Shown here in pieces: positions 1 to 9,913 of a stretch of 18,181 bases of DNA. The position numbers were made by a program, and so were the translations under genes. The notes under the pieces are model-generated. The model did not search any database. It saw nothing but the letters and a program-made list of their open reading frames with translations, and was not told the origin of the DNA. Location of the stretch: positions 1 to 18,181 of the forward strand of contig DAHWHT010000308.1 in assembly GCA_027335515.1 (NCBI GenBank), in the 5' to 3' direction. Every line of letters begins with the position of its first letter. The first letter of the stretch is position 1. The DNA comes from Clostridia bacterium. GTDB taxonomy: Bacteria; Bacillota_E; RBS10-35; JAJYVN01.

Positions 1-14
1 AGCCCGGGGGGGCG

Positions 15-953
15 GTGTCCCGGCGTCCGGCGTCCGCCCATGCCACCGCGCCGGCCGCCGCCGCGCCGCCGCGCCCTTCCGCGGTGCAGGGCCGCGCGGG
101 TCCGCCGGCGTACGGTCCCGGCGGCTACCGCAACGAGGTCATCGCCCTGATGTACCATGCGTTTCGCCCGCATCCGACCGCCGGCGACGTGATCAGTCCG
201 GGAAACCTCGCGCAGCAGTTCCGCCTCCTGCACCGCGACGGCTTCCACCCGATCAGCCTGGCGCGCTTTGAGGCGTTTGTGCGGGGCCGGACGACGGTGC
301 CGCCCAACGCGGTGCTGCTCACCTTTGACAACGGTTACCGCAGCTTTTACCGCGTGGCCTATCCGCTGCTGCGGCGCTACCACTATCCCTCCGTCCTGTT
401 TGCCATCGTGCGCTGGCTTTCGCCGGGCGGCGCCCCACCCGGGATTCACGCCCTGACCTGGGCGCAGGTGCGTCGGATGGCGCGGGCTGGACGGGTGGAT
501 GTGCAATCGCAGACCTGGAACCTGCACGCGGGCGTGGCCGTCGGTCCCGGACGGACGGAGGCCGCCGACATCGGCCGGGCCTGGTCGCCCTCCGGGGGGA
601 GCGAGACGCTGGCGCAGTATGCGGCGCGGGTGGGGGCCGATCTGCGGCGGGCCCGCCAGACGCTGCAGCAACGCCTCGGGACGCCGGTGCGGGCGTTTGC
701 CTACCCGTTTGGCGACTACCGCCCACGCCTGATCCGTTTGTTGCGCCAGACCGGTTACCGTTATGCGTTTGCCGCCAAACTCGGCTGGGGTAACCTCGCG
801 GGGCAGAATCCGATGGTGCTCTTCCGCCTCAACACCGGCGCGTACACCGTCACGCCCGGCGCCGCGATCGCCGCCATCCGGCAGGTGGCGCGCGATACGG
901 CACTGCACCCGGGCTGGCGGCCGCCGCAGCGCTCGATCGAGGTGTGGCCGTAG
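15..953 (+). CDS. Polysaccharide deacetylase-like (CE4/NodB fold) protein, probably 5'-partial, degenerate metal site
   Basis: The NodB-homology fold is recognisable: an ALMYH strand at residues 44-48, a TFDNGY motif at 103-108, SQTWNLH at 165-171 and FAYPFGDY near 232-239. In active CE4 enzymes of the IcaB/PgaB type these motifs read TFDDGY and SHTxNLH, and they supply the Asp-His-His metal triad. Here the metal Asp is Asn106 and the first His is Gln166; only Asp105 and His171 remain. The protein may therefore bind glycan without deacetylating it, or use an altered metal site. The first 38 residues are Ala/Pro-rich low complexity, like a linker after a signal or membrane anchor. The frame stays open to the left edge, so GTG at 15 is only the first start visible and the true start is probably outside the window. 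The fold assignment is firm; activity is doubtful. Confidence 0.8.
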   Translation: MSRRPASAHATAPAAAAPPRPSAVQGRAGPPAYGPGGYRNEVIALMYHAFRPHPTAGDVISPGNLAQQFRLLHRDGFHPISLARFEAFVRGRTTVPPNAVLLTFDNGYRSFYRVAYPLLRRYHYPSVLFAIVRWLSPGGAPPGIHALTWAQVRRMARAGRVDVQSQTWNLHAGVAVGPGRTEAADIGRAWSPSGGSETLAQYAARVGADLRRARQTLQQRLGTPVRAFAYPFGDYRPRLIRLLRQTGYRYAFAAKLGWGNLAGQNPMVLFRLNTGAYTVTPGAAIAAIRQVARDTALHPGWRPPQRSIEVWP

Positions 954-1030
954 GGGCGGGTCGGACTGGCCACGGGTCGGCGCTTGACGTACCGTTAGCG
1001 TACGCGGCGGCATGTCCCCATGCCGTGTGT

Positions 1031-1036
1031 GAGGGG
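1031..1036 (+). promoter_or_regulatory. Ribosome binding site choosing the aspA start
   Basis: GAGGGG lies 7 nt before the GTG at 1044. The in-frame ATG at 1020 has no comparable purine run, so this site argues for GTG 1044. Confidence 0.5.
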
Positions 1037-1043
1037 TGGTCCG

Positions 1044-2522
1044 GTGTCGTCGGATGTGCATGAATCCCCGGCTTCCGGTGCGGTGCGTCTGGAGCACGAT
1101 TCGCTTGGCTCCTTGCCCGTTCCCGCCGCCGCCTACTACGGGGCCCAGACGGCGCGCGCGGTGCGCAACTTTCCCGTGAGCGGCCTGCGACCGCACCCCG
1201 CCTTTGTGCGGGCGATGGTGCAGATTAAGCGCGCCGCCGCCCTGGCCAACCGCGAACTCGGACGGCTCCCGGACGCGGTGGCCCTGGCGATTGTGCGCGC
1301 GGCCGAGGAGGCGCTGGCCCAGCTTCCGACCGCACCCCTGGATCCGGTGGTGGTGGACCCGCAGGCGCCGGACCTGGCGGACCAGTGGGTCGTCGACCCC
1401 TACCAGGCGGGGGCGGGGACCTCCCACAACATGAACACCAACGAGGTATTGGCCAACCGCGCCATCGAGCTGCTGGGCGGCGGCCGCGGCGACTACCGTT
1501 TGGTGCACCCCAACGATCACGTCAACATGGCGCAGTCGACCAACGACACGGTGCCGACGGCCATCCGCCTCATCGGGTTGGACCTCGGCCACCGCCTCGG
1601 GCGCACCCTGTGGCGGGCCGCGCGCGCCTTTCAGGAGCGCGCCGATGCCTTCGATGCCATTTTGAAGACCGGGCGCACCCATTTGCAGGACGCGGTTCCC
1701 ATCCGGCTCGGCCAGGAGTTCGCCGCCTACGCCCGCACGATCGAGCGCGCGGCACGCCGCGTCGCCCAGGCCATGGAGGCGCTGTGCGAGATCGGCCTGG
1801 GTGGTACGGCGGTGGGGACCGGCCTCAACGCCGATCCCGGCTATCCCGCCGCGGTGGCGCGGCACCTGGCGGCGGCGACCGGCCATCCGCTGCGGCCGTC
1901 GTCCGACCTGCGCCAGTCCATGCAGTCCCTGGGGGACGCGCTGGCGCTCTCGGGGGCCTGCCGTACCGCGGCGGTCGACCTCAACAAGATCGCCAACGAC
2001 CTGCGCCTGATGGCCTCCGGCCCGCGCACCGGACTGGGCGAAATCCTGCTGCCGGCGGTGCAGCCCGGCAGTTCGATCATGCCGGGCAAGGTGAACCCGG
2101 TGCTCTGCGAGATGCTCAACATGGTCTGCTATCAGGTGCTCGGCCACGATCTGACGATTGCGACGGCGGCGGAGGCCGGGCAGTTGGAGCTCAACGTGAT
2201 GATGCCGGTGGTGGCCCACAATCTGGCCTGGATGCTGACCATCCTGGACGGGGGGGTGGCGGCCTTCAGCGAGCGTTGCGTGGCGGGCATCCGCGCGGAC
2301 GCGGAGCGCTGCCGCTACTGGCTGGAGCGCAGCGCGGCGCTGTCCACCGCGCTTGCGCCGCGCATCGGTTACGAAGCGGCCGCCGCCCTGACCAAGGAGA
2401 TGCTGGAAAGCGGGCGCGGAATCGCCGAGTTGGCGGTGGAGCGCGGCCTGCTGACCGCCGATGAGCTCGAGACCCTGCTGGATCCGGAGGCCATGACCTC
2501 GCCCGGGGTGCCCGGTTCCTGA
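1044..2522 (+). CDS. aspA: Aspartate ammonia-lyase (aspartase)
   Basis: This enzyme reversibly deaminates L-aspartate to fumarate and ammonia in the cytoplasm, feeding aspartate nitrogen and carbon into the TCA cycle. The fumarase/aspartase signature GSSIMPGKVNPV is present, along with the substrate-loop blocks AGTSHNMNTNEVLANRA, HPNDHVNMAQSTNDT and TGRTHLQDAVP. AGTS before NMNTNE is the aspartase-type variant; class II fumarases usually have SGTQ. The length of 492 residues from GTG 1044 is slightly above the usual 465-480. An upstream ATG at 1020 would add eight residues (MPCVRGGP) but lacks a ribosome binding site. The SDR gene follows after 43 nt on the same strand, so co-transcription is possible. 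Family assignment is secure; the aspartase-versus-fumarase choice rests on the motifs. Confidence 0.93.
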   Translation: MSSDVHESPASGAVRLEHDSLGSLPVPAAAYYGAQTARAVRNFPVSGLRPHPAFVRAMVQIKRAAALANRELGRLPDAVALAIVRAAEEALAQLPTAPLDPVVVDPQAPDLADQWVVDPYQAGAGTSHNMNTNEVLANRAIELLGGGRGDYRLVHPNDHVNMAQSTNDTVPTAIRLIGLDLGHRLGRTLWRAARAFQERADAFDAILKTGRTHLQDAVPIRLGQEFAAYARTIERAARRVAQAMEALCEIGLGGTAVGTGLNADPGYPAAVARHLAAATGHPLRPSSDLRQSMQSLGDALALSGACRTAAVDLNKIANDLRLMASGPRTGLGEILLPAVQPGSSIMPGKVNPVLCEMLNMVCYQVLGHDLTIATAAEAGQLELNVMMPVVAHNLAWMLTILDGGVAAFSERCVAGIRADAERCRYWLERSAALSTALAPRIGYEAAAALTKEMLESGRGIAELAVERGLLTADELETLLDPEAMTSPGVPGS

Positions 2523-2565
2523 GGCGGGAGGCCCCGGGGATGCGCCAGGCGGGAGTGGGGGGCGG

Positions 2566-4145
<1,580 letters not shown>

Positions 4146-4273
4146 GCCGACGATCGTCCCCTTTCGCTGTGCGCGGCGGTATCGCCGCCGCCGTCGTCTC
4201 GGATCATACCCGCTGTGGACCCGGGAGGGCGCGCCGCCCCTGCGGCGAACGCCCAGACCCGGGATGGCGCGGG

Positions 4274-4281
4274 GGGGGGAG
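4274..4281 (+). promoter_or_regulatory. Ribosome binding site choosing the glycosyltransferase start
   Basis: A GGGGGGAG run ends 7 nt before the GTG at 4289. The in-frame ATG at 4169 would add 40 residues of Gly/Arg-rich sequence unlike the family, so the start was placed at 4289. Confidence 0.4.
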
Positions 4282-4288
4282 TGTGGCG

Positions 4289-5245
4289 GTGGCGCCGGCG
4301 CGGTTGCCCGTCTCCGTGGTCATCCCGGTCTATAACGCCCTGGACCGCCTGCCGGCCGCCGTGGCCTCGGTTCAGGGTCAACGCCAACCGCCGCGCGAAA
4401 TCGTGGTGGTCGACGACGGCTCGACCGAAGGCAGCGCGCAGGCGGTTCTGGCGGCCGCCGGCGACGGTGTGGCCGGCCCCGCCCGGCTGCGGGTGGAACG
4501 CCAGCCCAACGGCGGACCCAGTCGGGCCCGCAACCGCGGCATCCGCCTGGCGGCTCAGCCGTGGATCGCCTTCCTGGATGCCGACGACACCTGGGACCCC
4601 GACAAGTTGGAGCTGCAGTGGCGGGCGGTGGCGGCCTTCCCCCAGGCGGTGCTGGTGAGCACGGGTTGGCGGCGGCCGTCCGTGCCCAGGCCGTCGCGTC
4701 CGATCCCGCCTCCGCGCCTGGAGCGGGCGGGGCTGGCGCGGGTGGCGTGGTTGAACCGCTTTCAGACGTCCACGGTGCTGGCCCGCCGGCCGGTGTTGCT
4801 CGACGCCGGGCTGTTCGAGCCGGAGATGGACGGGCTGGAGGATTGGGACATGTGGCTGCGCGTCGTGGCCCGCGGCGCCTGGGTGCACCTCCCTTTTCCG
4901 CTGGTGTGCTACGCCGACACCCCCGGTGGGGTGAGCAAGGACACCGAGCGCGCCTACCGGGTGGGCTTGGCGCGCCTCCAGGAATACCGGGCCGGACGCG
5001 CCGACGCGTGCGCGGCGGCCGCCGTCAGCGAACGCGTGCTGACCTGGCACCATGTCCGCTACGCCTTCGCCTTCCACCGCCTGGGCGACCGCGGTCGGCG
5101 GGACCGCTGCCTGCGCGCCGCCTGGCGCCGCGGCGGCCGCCTGCGCTGCGCCGAGGTTGCCGTGCGCGGCCTGACCCCGTTTCTGGTGGGGCGCGTGCTG
5201 GCCCGGCTGCGGGGCGCCCCCTCGGGTCAGGCCCGCCCGGGCTGA
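4289..5245 (+). CDS. Glycosyltransferase family 2 (GT-A fold)
   Basis: A 318-residue inverting-type GT2 transferase. The opening strand PVSVVIPVYNA at 7-17, VVVDDGST at 39-46, GPSRARNRGI at 76-85 and the metal-binding DADD at 97-100 are canonical for nucleotide-sugar binding. LEDWDMWLRV further on is the usual acceptor-side ED block. The C-terminal ~100 residues are Arg-rich and helical, with no obvious membrane segment. It likely transfers a sugar to a surface glycan or glycolipid at the cytoplasmic face. The divergent FkbM methyltransferase and the deacetylase-like protein upstream fit a small surface-polysaccharide group. The donor and acceptor cannot be deduced. A start at ATG 4169 is possible but would add non-homologous sequence. 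Confidence 0.9.
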   Translation: MAPARLPVSVVIPVYNALDRLPAAVASVQGQRQPPREIVVVDDGSTEGSAQAVLAAAGDGVAGPARLRVERQPNGGPSRARNRGIRLAAQPWIAFLDADDTWDPDKLELQWRAVAAFPQAVLVSTGWRRPSVPRPSRPIPPPRLERAGLARVAWLNRFQTSTVLARRPVLLDAGLFEPEMDGLEDWDMWLRVVARGAWVHLPFPLVCYADTPGGVSKDTERAYRVGLARLQEYRAGRADACAAAAVSERVLTWHHVRYAFAFHRLGDRGRRDRCLRAAWRRGGRLRCAEVAVRGLTPFLVGRVLARLRGAPSGQARPG

Positions 5246-5332
5246 TGCCCGCAGGATTCTCTCGCGTCGGTGGGCAAGTCCCCGTAAACCGTGCCGGCGG
5301 CGTGCCGACGGCGTGGGAACGGGGGCGACGTA

Positions 5333-6712
5333 TTGGCGGAGATGGCGGAAACGGCGGGGACCTGGGCGGCGCGCCGCCCGCGGCTGGCGCTGGCGGCCTT
5401 TGGGCGTGCGACCTTTGATCTGGAACTGGCGCAGGCGGTGCTGGCCCGCAGCCGCGCGGCCTTGGAGGCCCTGCCCTGTGACCTGGTCGCCGCATCGACA
5501 CTGCTGACCGACCCGGAGGCGGCCGGTGCGTTTGGGGCGGAGGCGGTGGCGCGGGGTGCGGACGCGGTGGTCTGCCAGTTCACGACCTTCGTGGATGCCC
5601 GCTTCATCGCGGCGCTGGCCGAGGCGTGTCCGGCGCCGCTCTTGCTCTGGAGCCTGCACGAGCCGGGCCGACCCGGCGAACGGCTGTCTTTGAACTCGCT
5701 CACCGGGGCCAATCTTGCCGGCCGCGAACTGGGGCAGCGCCGCCGCTACTTCCGCTTTGTGCTGGGCGACCCGGGTGAAGCGGCGGTCGGCAGGCGCGCG
5801 CTGGGTCTGGCGCGGGCCGCCGCGGCCTGGCACTGGATGAAGGGTTTCGGCGTGCTCGTCGTCGGCGACGCCCCGGGCGGCTTCTATTTTTGCGATCCCA
5901 GCCCCGAGGCGGTCGCGGCCGCCGGGTTGCGCCTGGAGAAGCTGCCGTTAGACGAGCTGTTTGCGCGCGCCCGGGCCGTGGACCCGGCGGATTGGCAGGC
6001 GGCGGTCGGCGCGGTGCGGACGCAGGTTGCCGGTCTGGATCGCCTGGCACCGGAACAGGTCGAGGGCTTCGGGCGCCTGCAGGTGGCGATCGAAGGCGCC
6101 GTCGCGGAACGCGGGGTGCAGGCGGTCGCCGTGCGCTGCTGGCCGGAGTTCTTTTCCGACTACGGCGCGGCCGCCTGTTCCTTTGTCTCCGCGCTGAACG
6201 AGCGCGGGGTGGCGGCGGCCTGCGAGGCCGACGTCCTCGGTTCCCTGACGATGGGCCTTTTGGGCCGGCTGGCCGGCAGCCCCCCATACCTGGGCGATCT
6301 GGCGGCGGTGGAGTCCGAGCGGGATGCGGCCGTCTTTTGGCACTGCGGGGCGGGTGCCTTCAGCCTTGCGCATCCGGCCACCGGTGCCGCGGCCGGGGTG
6401 CAACCAAACCGCCGGATCGGCTTCACGCTGGAGTTCGCCCTGCGTCCCGGACGCGTGACGATCGCCCGGCTGGGGGAGCGGGCCGGTGCGCTCCGCCTCC
6501 TGGTGGGGGGCGGCGAAGCGCTCGATGTGCCGCAGCGGTTTCTTGGGACGGCGGGCGTAGTGCGCTTTGATGGCGAGGAGACGGTGGAGGCGCGCGTGAC
6601 GCGGCTGATCGAGGCGGGGTGGGAACCCCACTTTGGTCTGGTCTACGGGGATGTGCGCGAGGAACTGCGCGATCTGGCCGGTGTGGCCGGTCTGCCGCTT
6701 GAGCACGCCTGA
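5333..6712 (+). CDS. FucI/AraA-superfamily sugar isomerase-like protein
   Basis: A protein of about 459 residues with the layout of L-fucose/L-arabinose isomerase relatives. The N-terminal alpha/beta domain has a VCQFTTFVDARF strand block, and the C-terminal catalytic half carries CWPEF (Glu272), ACEADVLGSLTM (Glu298, Asp300) and FWHCG (His337). In the superfamily these Glu/Asp/His positions bind the catalytic metal for aldose-ketose isomerisation. It is shorter than classical FucI (about 590 residues) and belongs to the shorter group often annotated 'L-fucose isomerase-like'; the true sugar is unknown. The start is uncertain: TTG 5333 follows GGGGGCGA at a suitable distance, ATG 5342 is also plausible, and GTG 5291 is the longest option. 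The stop is 94 bp from the convergent threonine synthase stop. Confidence 0.75.
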   Translation: MAEMAETAGTWAARRPRLALAAFGRATFDLELAQAVLARSRAALEALPCDLVAASTLLTDPEAAGAFGAEAVARGADAVVCQFTTFVDARFIAALAEACPAPLLLWSLHEPGRPGERLSLNSLTGANLAGRELGQRRRYFRFVLGDPGEAAVGRRALGLARAAAAWHWMKGFGVLVVGDAPGGFYFCDPSPEAVAAAGLRLEKLPLDELFARARAVDPADWQAAVGAVRTQVAGLDRLAPEQVEGFGRLQVAIEGAVAERGVQAVAVRCWPEFFSDYGAAACSFVSALNERGVAAACEADVLGSLTMGLLGRLAGSPPYLGDLAAVESERDAAVFWHCGAGAFSLAHPATGAAAGVQPNRRIGFTLEFALRPGRVTIARLGERAGALRLLVGGGEALDVPQRFLGTAGVVRFDGEETVEARVTRLIEAGWEPHFGLVYGDVREELRDLAGVAGLPLEHA

Positions 6713-6806
6713 GCGTGGGGCGGCGGCGCACGGCGGCGACCGGTCAGGTTCGGGCCGGTCTGCCCACCGGCCGCCGGCCCGCCGCAGGCGGCCGGGCCGG
6801 GCCGGC
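6713..6806. terminator. Possible bidirectional terminator region between convergent genes
   Basis: This gap between two convergent stop codons is full of GC-rich inverted repeats. One is CCGGTCTGCCCACCGG, and a larger one is built from the GGCCGG/CCGGCC repeats around 6770-6805. No U-tract follows on either strand, so classical intrinsic termination is not shown; the placement is the main argument. Confidence 0.3.
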
Positions 6807-8018
6807 CTACGGCAGGTCGTCGCCCGGGTCGAGCACCGGCAGTTCGCTTCCGGCCACGTCCAACTCCGGATACTTGAAGCCGGTGCCCGTGTTGAGCACC
6901 ACCACGCGTTCCTGCGGTCCCAGCAGGCCGTCGCGGCGAAGCCGGCCGGCCGCGGCCACGGCGGCCGCGCCCTCCGGGCAGATCCACAGGCCGGCCTCAC
7001 GCGCGGTCAGGGTGACGGCATCCAGAATGTCCCGGTCGGACACGGCGACGGCGGTACCGCCGGTTTCCCGGACGGCGCGCAGCACCAGGAAGTCCCCGAG
7101 TGGCTTGGGTACGCGGATGCCGGCCGCGACGGTGGCGGCTCCCCGCCAGAACGTCGAGGTTTCCTGGCCGCCGACGAAGGCCTCGACCAGGGGTTGGCAG
7201 CCCTCGGCCTGGACCACGATCAGCCGCGGCCAGCGCCCGTGGATCCAGCCGAGCGCCTCCATTTCGGCCAACGCCTTGTGGATGCCGATGATGCCCACGC
7301 CGCCGCCCGCCGGGTAGAGGATGGCGTCGGGGAGGTCCCAGCCGAACTGCTCGGCGATCTCGTAGCCCATGGTCTTCTTGCCCTCGATGCGGTAGGGCTC
7401 TTTGAGCGTGGACGCGTCGAAGGCGCCGGTCTGCGCGACGTGGCGTGCCACGATCGCTCCGGCGTCGGAGATCAGGCCGCGCACGAGGTGGGTGGCGGCT
7501 CCGTGCAGGGCGGCCTCGCGGCGGTTGATCGCCGGTGCGTCCTTTGGCATCACCACGGTCAGGTCCAGGCCCGCCCGCGCCGCGTAGGCGGCCCAGGCCC
7601 CGCCCGCATTGCCGGCGGTCGGCATCGCCAGGCGGCGCACGCCGAGTTCCAGGGCGCGCGACACGCCGACCGCCGCGCCGCGCGCCTTGAAGGTGCCGGT
7701 GGGGTTGGTGCCCTCATCCTTGATCCAGAGGTCGGAAAGCCCCAGCGCCCGGCCGAGGCGTGCGGCGGGCAGCAGGGGAGTGCCACCCTCCCCGAGCCGG
7801 ACGCGGGCCGCGGGGTCGGAGACGGGGAGCAACTCGGCGTAGCGCCATAGGTCGTGGGCGCGATGGGTCAGGTCCTGGCGGCGCACCTCCGACCGGACGG
7901 CGTCCAGGTCGTAGCGCGCAAACAGCGGCGAACCGCAAGCGCAGAGGTTGGCCGGTTGCTGGGCCGTCTGCCGCGCGCCGCAACGGGGGCATTCAAGGTG
8001 GGTCAGAGCGCTTTGCAC
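6807..8018 (-). CDS. thrC: Threonine synthase (PLP-dependent, zinc-ribbon N-terminus)
   Basis: A 403-residue fold-type II PLP enzyme that converts O-phospho-L-homoserine to L-threonine. The N-terminal zinc ribbon is visible as CxxC (10, 13) and CxC (26, 28). The PLP lysine is Lys111 in KDEGTNPTGTFKARG, and the phosphate-binding loop PAGGGVGIIG follows. GEGGTPL at 76-82 and MPTAGNAGGAW are typical of the threonine synthase/threonine dehydratase-like clade. The start is GTG 8018 with GGAGGG 8 nt upstream (8027-8032). It is the last gene of the minus-strand operon, 24 nt after the 2-hydroxyacid dehydrogenase. No homoserine kinase or dehydrogenase lies nearby, so it is not in a classical hom-thrBC operon. 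Confidence 0.88.
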   Translation of the reverse strand: MQSALTHLECPRCGARQTAQQPANLCACGSPLFARYDLDAVRSEVRRQDLTHRAHDLWRYAELLPVSDPAARVRLGEGGTPLLPAARLGRALGLSDLWIKDEGTNPTGTFKARGAAVGVSRALELGVRRLAMPTAGNAGGAWAAYAARAGLDLTVVMPKDAPAINRREAALHGAATHLVRGLISDAGAIVARHVAQTGAFDASTLKEPYRIEGKKTMGYEIAEQFGWDLPDAILYPAGGGVGIIGIHKALAEMEALGWIHGRWPRLIVVQAEGCQPLVEAFVGGQETSTFWRGAATVAAGIRVPKPLGDFLVLRAVRETGGTAVAVSDRDILDAVTLTAREAGLWICPEGAAAVAAAGRLRRDGLLGPQERVVVLNTGTGFKYPELDVAGSELPVLDPGDDLP

Positions 8019-8042
8019 GCCGTATTCCCTCCGGTGGGCGTC

Positions 8043-9023
8043 CTAGACGGCGGCCGCCACCGGTTCATGGCCGGACAGCACCGTCAGGACGTCTTTGGCA
8101 ACGACCTGGCCGACCCTGGCCTGCGCCTCCGCGGTGAGCCCCGCCACGTGCGGCGTCAGCAACACCCCGGAAAAGGCGGCCAAGGGGTCCGGTTGGCGGG
8201 GGGGTTCTTCGACCCGCACGTCCAGGATGGCGCCGCGCAGCCGGCCGGCGGCCAGCGCCGCGGCCAAGGCCGCCTCGTCGACGACGCCGCCGCGGGCCGT
8301 GTGCACCAGGATGGCGCCGGGCCGCATCCGTCGCAGGGCGTGCTCACCGATCATGCCGGTGGTTTCGGGGGTGAGCGGCAGGTGGAGCGTCAGGACGTCG
8401 CTGTCCTCCAGGGCTCGCTCCAGGCCGACGCGCGTCAGGGGAAGATCGCGCAGCGACGGGGCGTCCGGCGGGAGCAACGGGTCGTAGCCCAGCACCGACA
8501 TGCCGAACGCGACGGCCGGTGCCACCAACCGCCGACCAACCTCGCCGAGCCCGAGGATGCCGAGGGTGCGCCCCCCGAGTTCCTCTCCGGCATAGGCCTC
8601 GCGCGGCCAGGCACCGCCGCGGACGGCCGTGTCGGCCTCGCCCAGACGGCGCAGCAGGTGCAGCAGGCCGGCAAAGACGAACTCGCAGACGGCCGCGGAG
8701 TTGGCGCCGCGCGCAAAGACCACCCGCACCCCGGCGACGTGGCAGGCGGCGAGGTCAATGTTGTCGAGTCCGACACCCAGCCGCCCGACCACCCGCAGGT
8801 CGGGGCCGGCCGCCGCCAGCAACGCCGCGTCCACCTGGCAGCGGTTGCGCACGATGATGGCCTGGGCACCGGCGACGGCGTCCAGCAAGCCGGCGCGGTC
8901 CTCGCCCAGGTGCGGCAGGTAGCGGACCTCGGCAGCGGATGCCAGGTGCTGGCGGCCGGCGGGGTCCATGAACTCGCCGATGATGATAAGGGGCGCCGCA
9001 CCAACCCCTGCGGCCGGATTCAC
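8043..9023 (-). CDS. D-isomer-specific 2-hydroxyacid dehydrogenase (SerA-like)
   Basis: A 326-residue NAD-dependent dehydrogenase. The Rossmann motif GLGEVG lies at 158-163, and the catalytic Arg-Glu-His relay is Arg244 (HTARGG), Glu272/273 (VEEPP) and His292 (TPHVAG). GRLGVGLDNID at 80-90 and GANSAAVCE at 106-114 resemble phosphoglycerate dehydrogenase and its relatives. There is no C-terminal ACT domain, so feedback by serine is not expected from this polypeptide. It starts with a GTG whose bases share a GTGA 4-nt overlap with the aldolase stop, which implies translational coupling. Next to glycolytic genes, 3-phosphoglycerate is a sensible substrate, but hydroxypyruvate, glyoxylate or another 2-ketoacid cannot be excluded. 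Confidence 0.87.
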   Translation of the reverse strand: MNPAAGVGAAPLIIIGEFMDPAGRQHLASAAEVRYLPHLGEDRAGLLDAVAGAQAIIVRNRCQVDAALLAAAGPDLRVVGRLGVGLDNIDLAACHVAGVRVVFARGANSAAVCEFVFAGLLHLLRRLGEADTAVRGGAWPREAYAGEELGGRTLGILGLGEVGRRLVAPAVAFGMSVLGYDPLLPPDAPSLRDLPLTRVGLERALEDSDVLTLHLPLTPETTGMIGEHALRRMRPGAILVHTARGGVVDEAALAAALAAGRLRGAILDVRVEEPPRQPDPLAAFSGVLLTPHVAGLTAEAQARVGQVVAKDVLTVLSGHEPVAAAV

Positions 9024-9877
9024 TTGGCCCGCCCCCTGCAGCCAAGGGTGGCCATGCGCTCGCGGACCAGGGCCTCCAGGGCCCTGCCGGCCTCGGCCAG
9101 CGCGGGTTGCGGGTCGTCCTGCGGTCCATAGCGCCCCAGCGCCTCGCCCAGGGCCTGGACGAAGACCCGCCGCAGTTCCGTGTCCAGGTTGACCTTTGCC
9201 ACCCCGCCTGCCACCGCACCGCGCAGTTGCTCGGGGTCGAGCCCGGATCCGCCGTGCATCACCAGGGGGTGGGGGACCACGGCGGCGATGGCCCGCAGGC
9301 GCTCCAGGTCCAGTCGCGGGGTCGCGCTGCCCAGGCCGTGGGCCGAACCGAAGGCCGGCGCCAGCAGGTCGCAGCCGGTGCGCGTGACGAAATCGAGGCA
9401 GGCCTCCGGACTGGCCAGACGCGCCGACGCCTCATCCACGGAGATGTCGTCCTCGATGCCGCCGACGCGTCCGACCTCGGCTTCGACCGGTACGTCCACC
9501 GCGTGGCAGACGCGCACGACCTCCGTGGTTCGCCGGACGTTCTCTTCAAAGGGCAGGTCCGATCCGTCATACATCACCGAGGTGCAGCCGGCCCGCAGAC
9601 CCTGGACCACCATCTCATACCCCAGGGCGTGGTCCAGGTGGAGGCAGGCTGGGATGGGGCTTTGCGCGGCGCGCCGCCGCACCCATTCGCATGCGGCCTC
9701 GACGCCGGAGTTGCGGACGGTGCGGCGCCCCACCTGGAGGATGATCGGCGCCGCCTCACGTTCGGCGGCGGCAAAGACGGCATCCACCATGTCGGGGGTT
9801 TGGATGCTGAAGGCACCGACGGCGTAGCCGGCGGCGCGTGCGGCCGGCAGCAGGGCGAGCGCAGAGACCAACGGCAT
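9020..9877 (-). CDS. Class II fructose/tagatose-bisphosphate aldolase family protein
   Basis: A 285-residue zinc-dependent aldolase that cleaves a ketose 1,6-bisphosphate into DHAP and glyceraldehyde 3-phosphate. HLDH at 80-83 gives the catalytic Asp82 and zinc ligand His83; His180 (GSAHG) and His208 (MHGGSG) complete the zinc site. DGSDLPFEEN at 104-113 and KVNLDTELR at 228-236 are the phosphate and substrate loops. The VNLDTELR form looks more like fructose- than tagatose-bisphosphate aldolase, but the two cannot be separated safely by eye. ATG 9877 has GGAGGG 8 nt upstream (9886-9891), the same arrangement as thrC. The gene lies 36 nt after the phosphofructokinase gene, so the two successive steps are encoded together. 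Confidence 0.9.
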   Translation of the reverse strand: MPLVSALALLPAARAAGYAVGAFSIQTPDMVDAVFAAAEREAAPIILQVGRRTVRNSGVEAACEWVRRRAAQSPIPACLHLDHALGYEMVVQGLRAGCTSVMYDGSDLPFEENVRRTTEVVRVCHAVDVPVEAEVGRVGGIEDDISVDEASARLASPEACLDFVTRTGCDLLAPAFGSAHGLGSATPRLDLERLRAIAAVVPHPLVMHGGSGLDPEQLRGAVAGGVAKVNLDTELRRVFVQALGEALGRYGPQDDPQPALAEAGRALEALVRERMATLGCRGRAK

Positions 9878-9913
9878 GGGCGGTTCCCTCCGACCGGCAT
9901 GGGGCCGGCATCT

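Noticed and set aside
984..1012. TTGACG as a -35 box for aspA
   Set aside because: No acceptable -10 lies 16-18 nt downstream; only a small inverted repeat CGTAC/GTACG is there.
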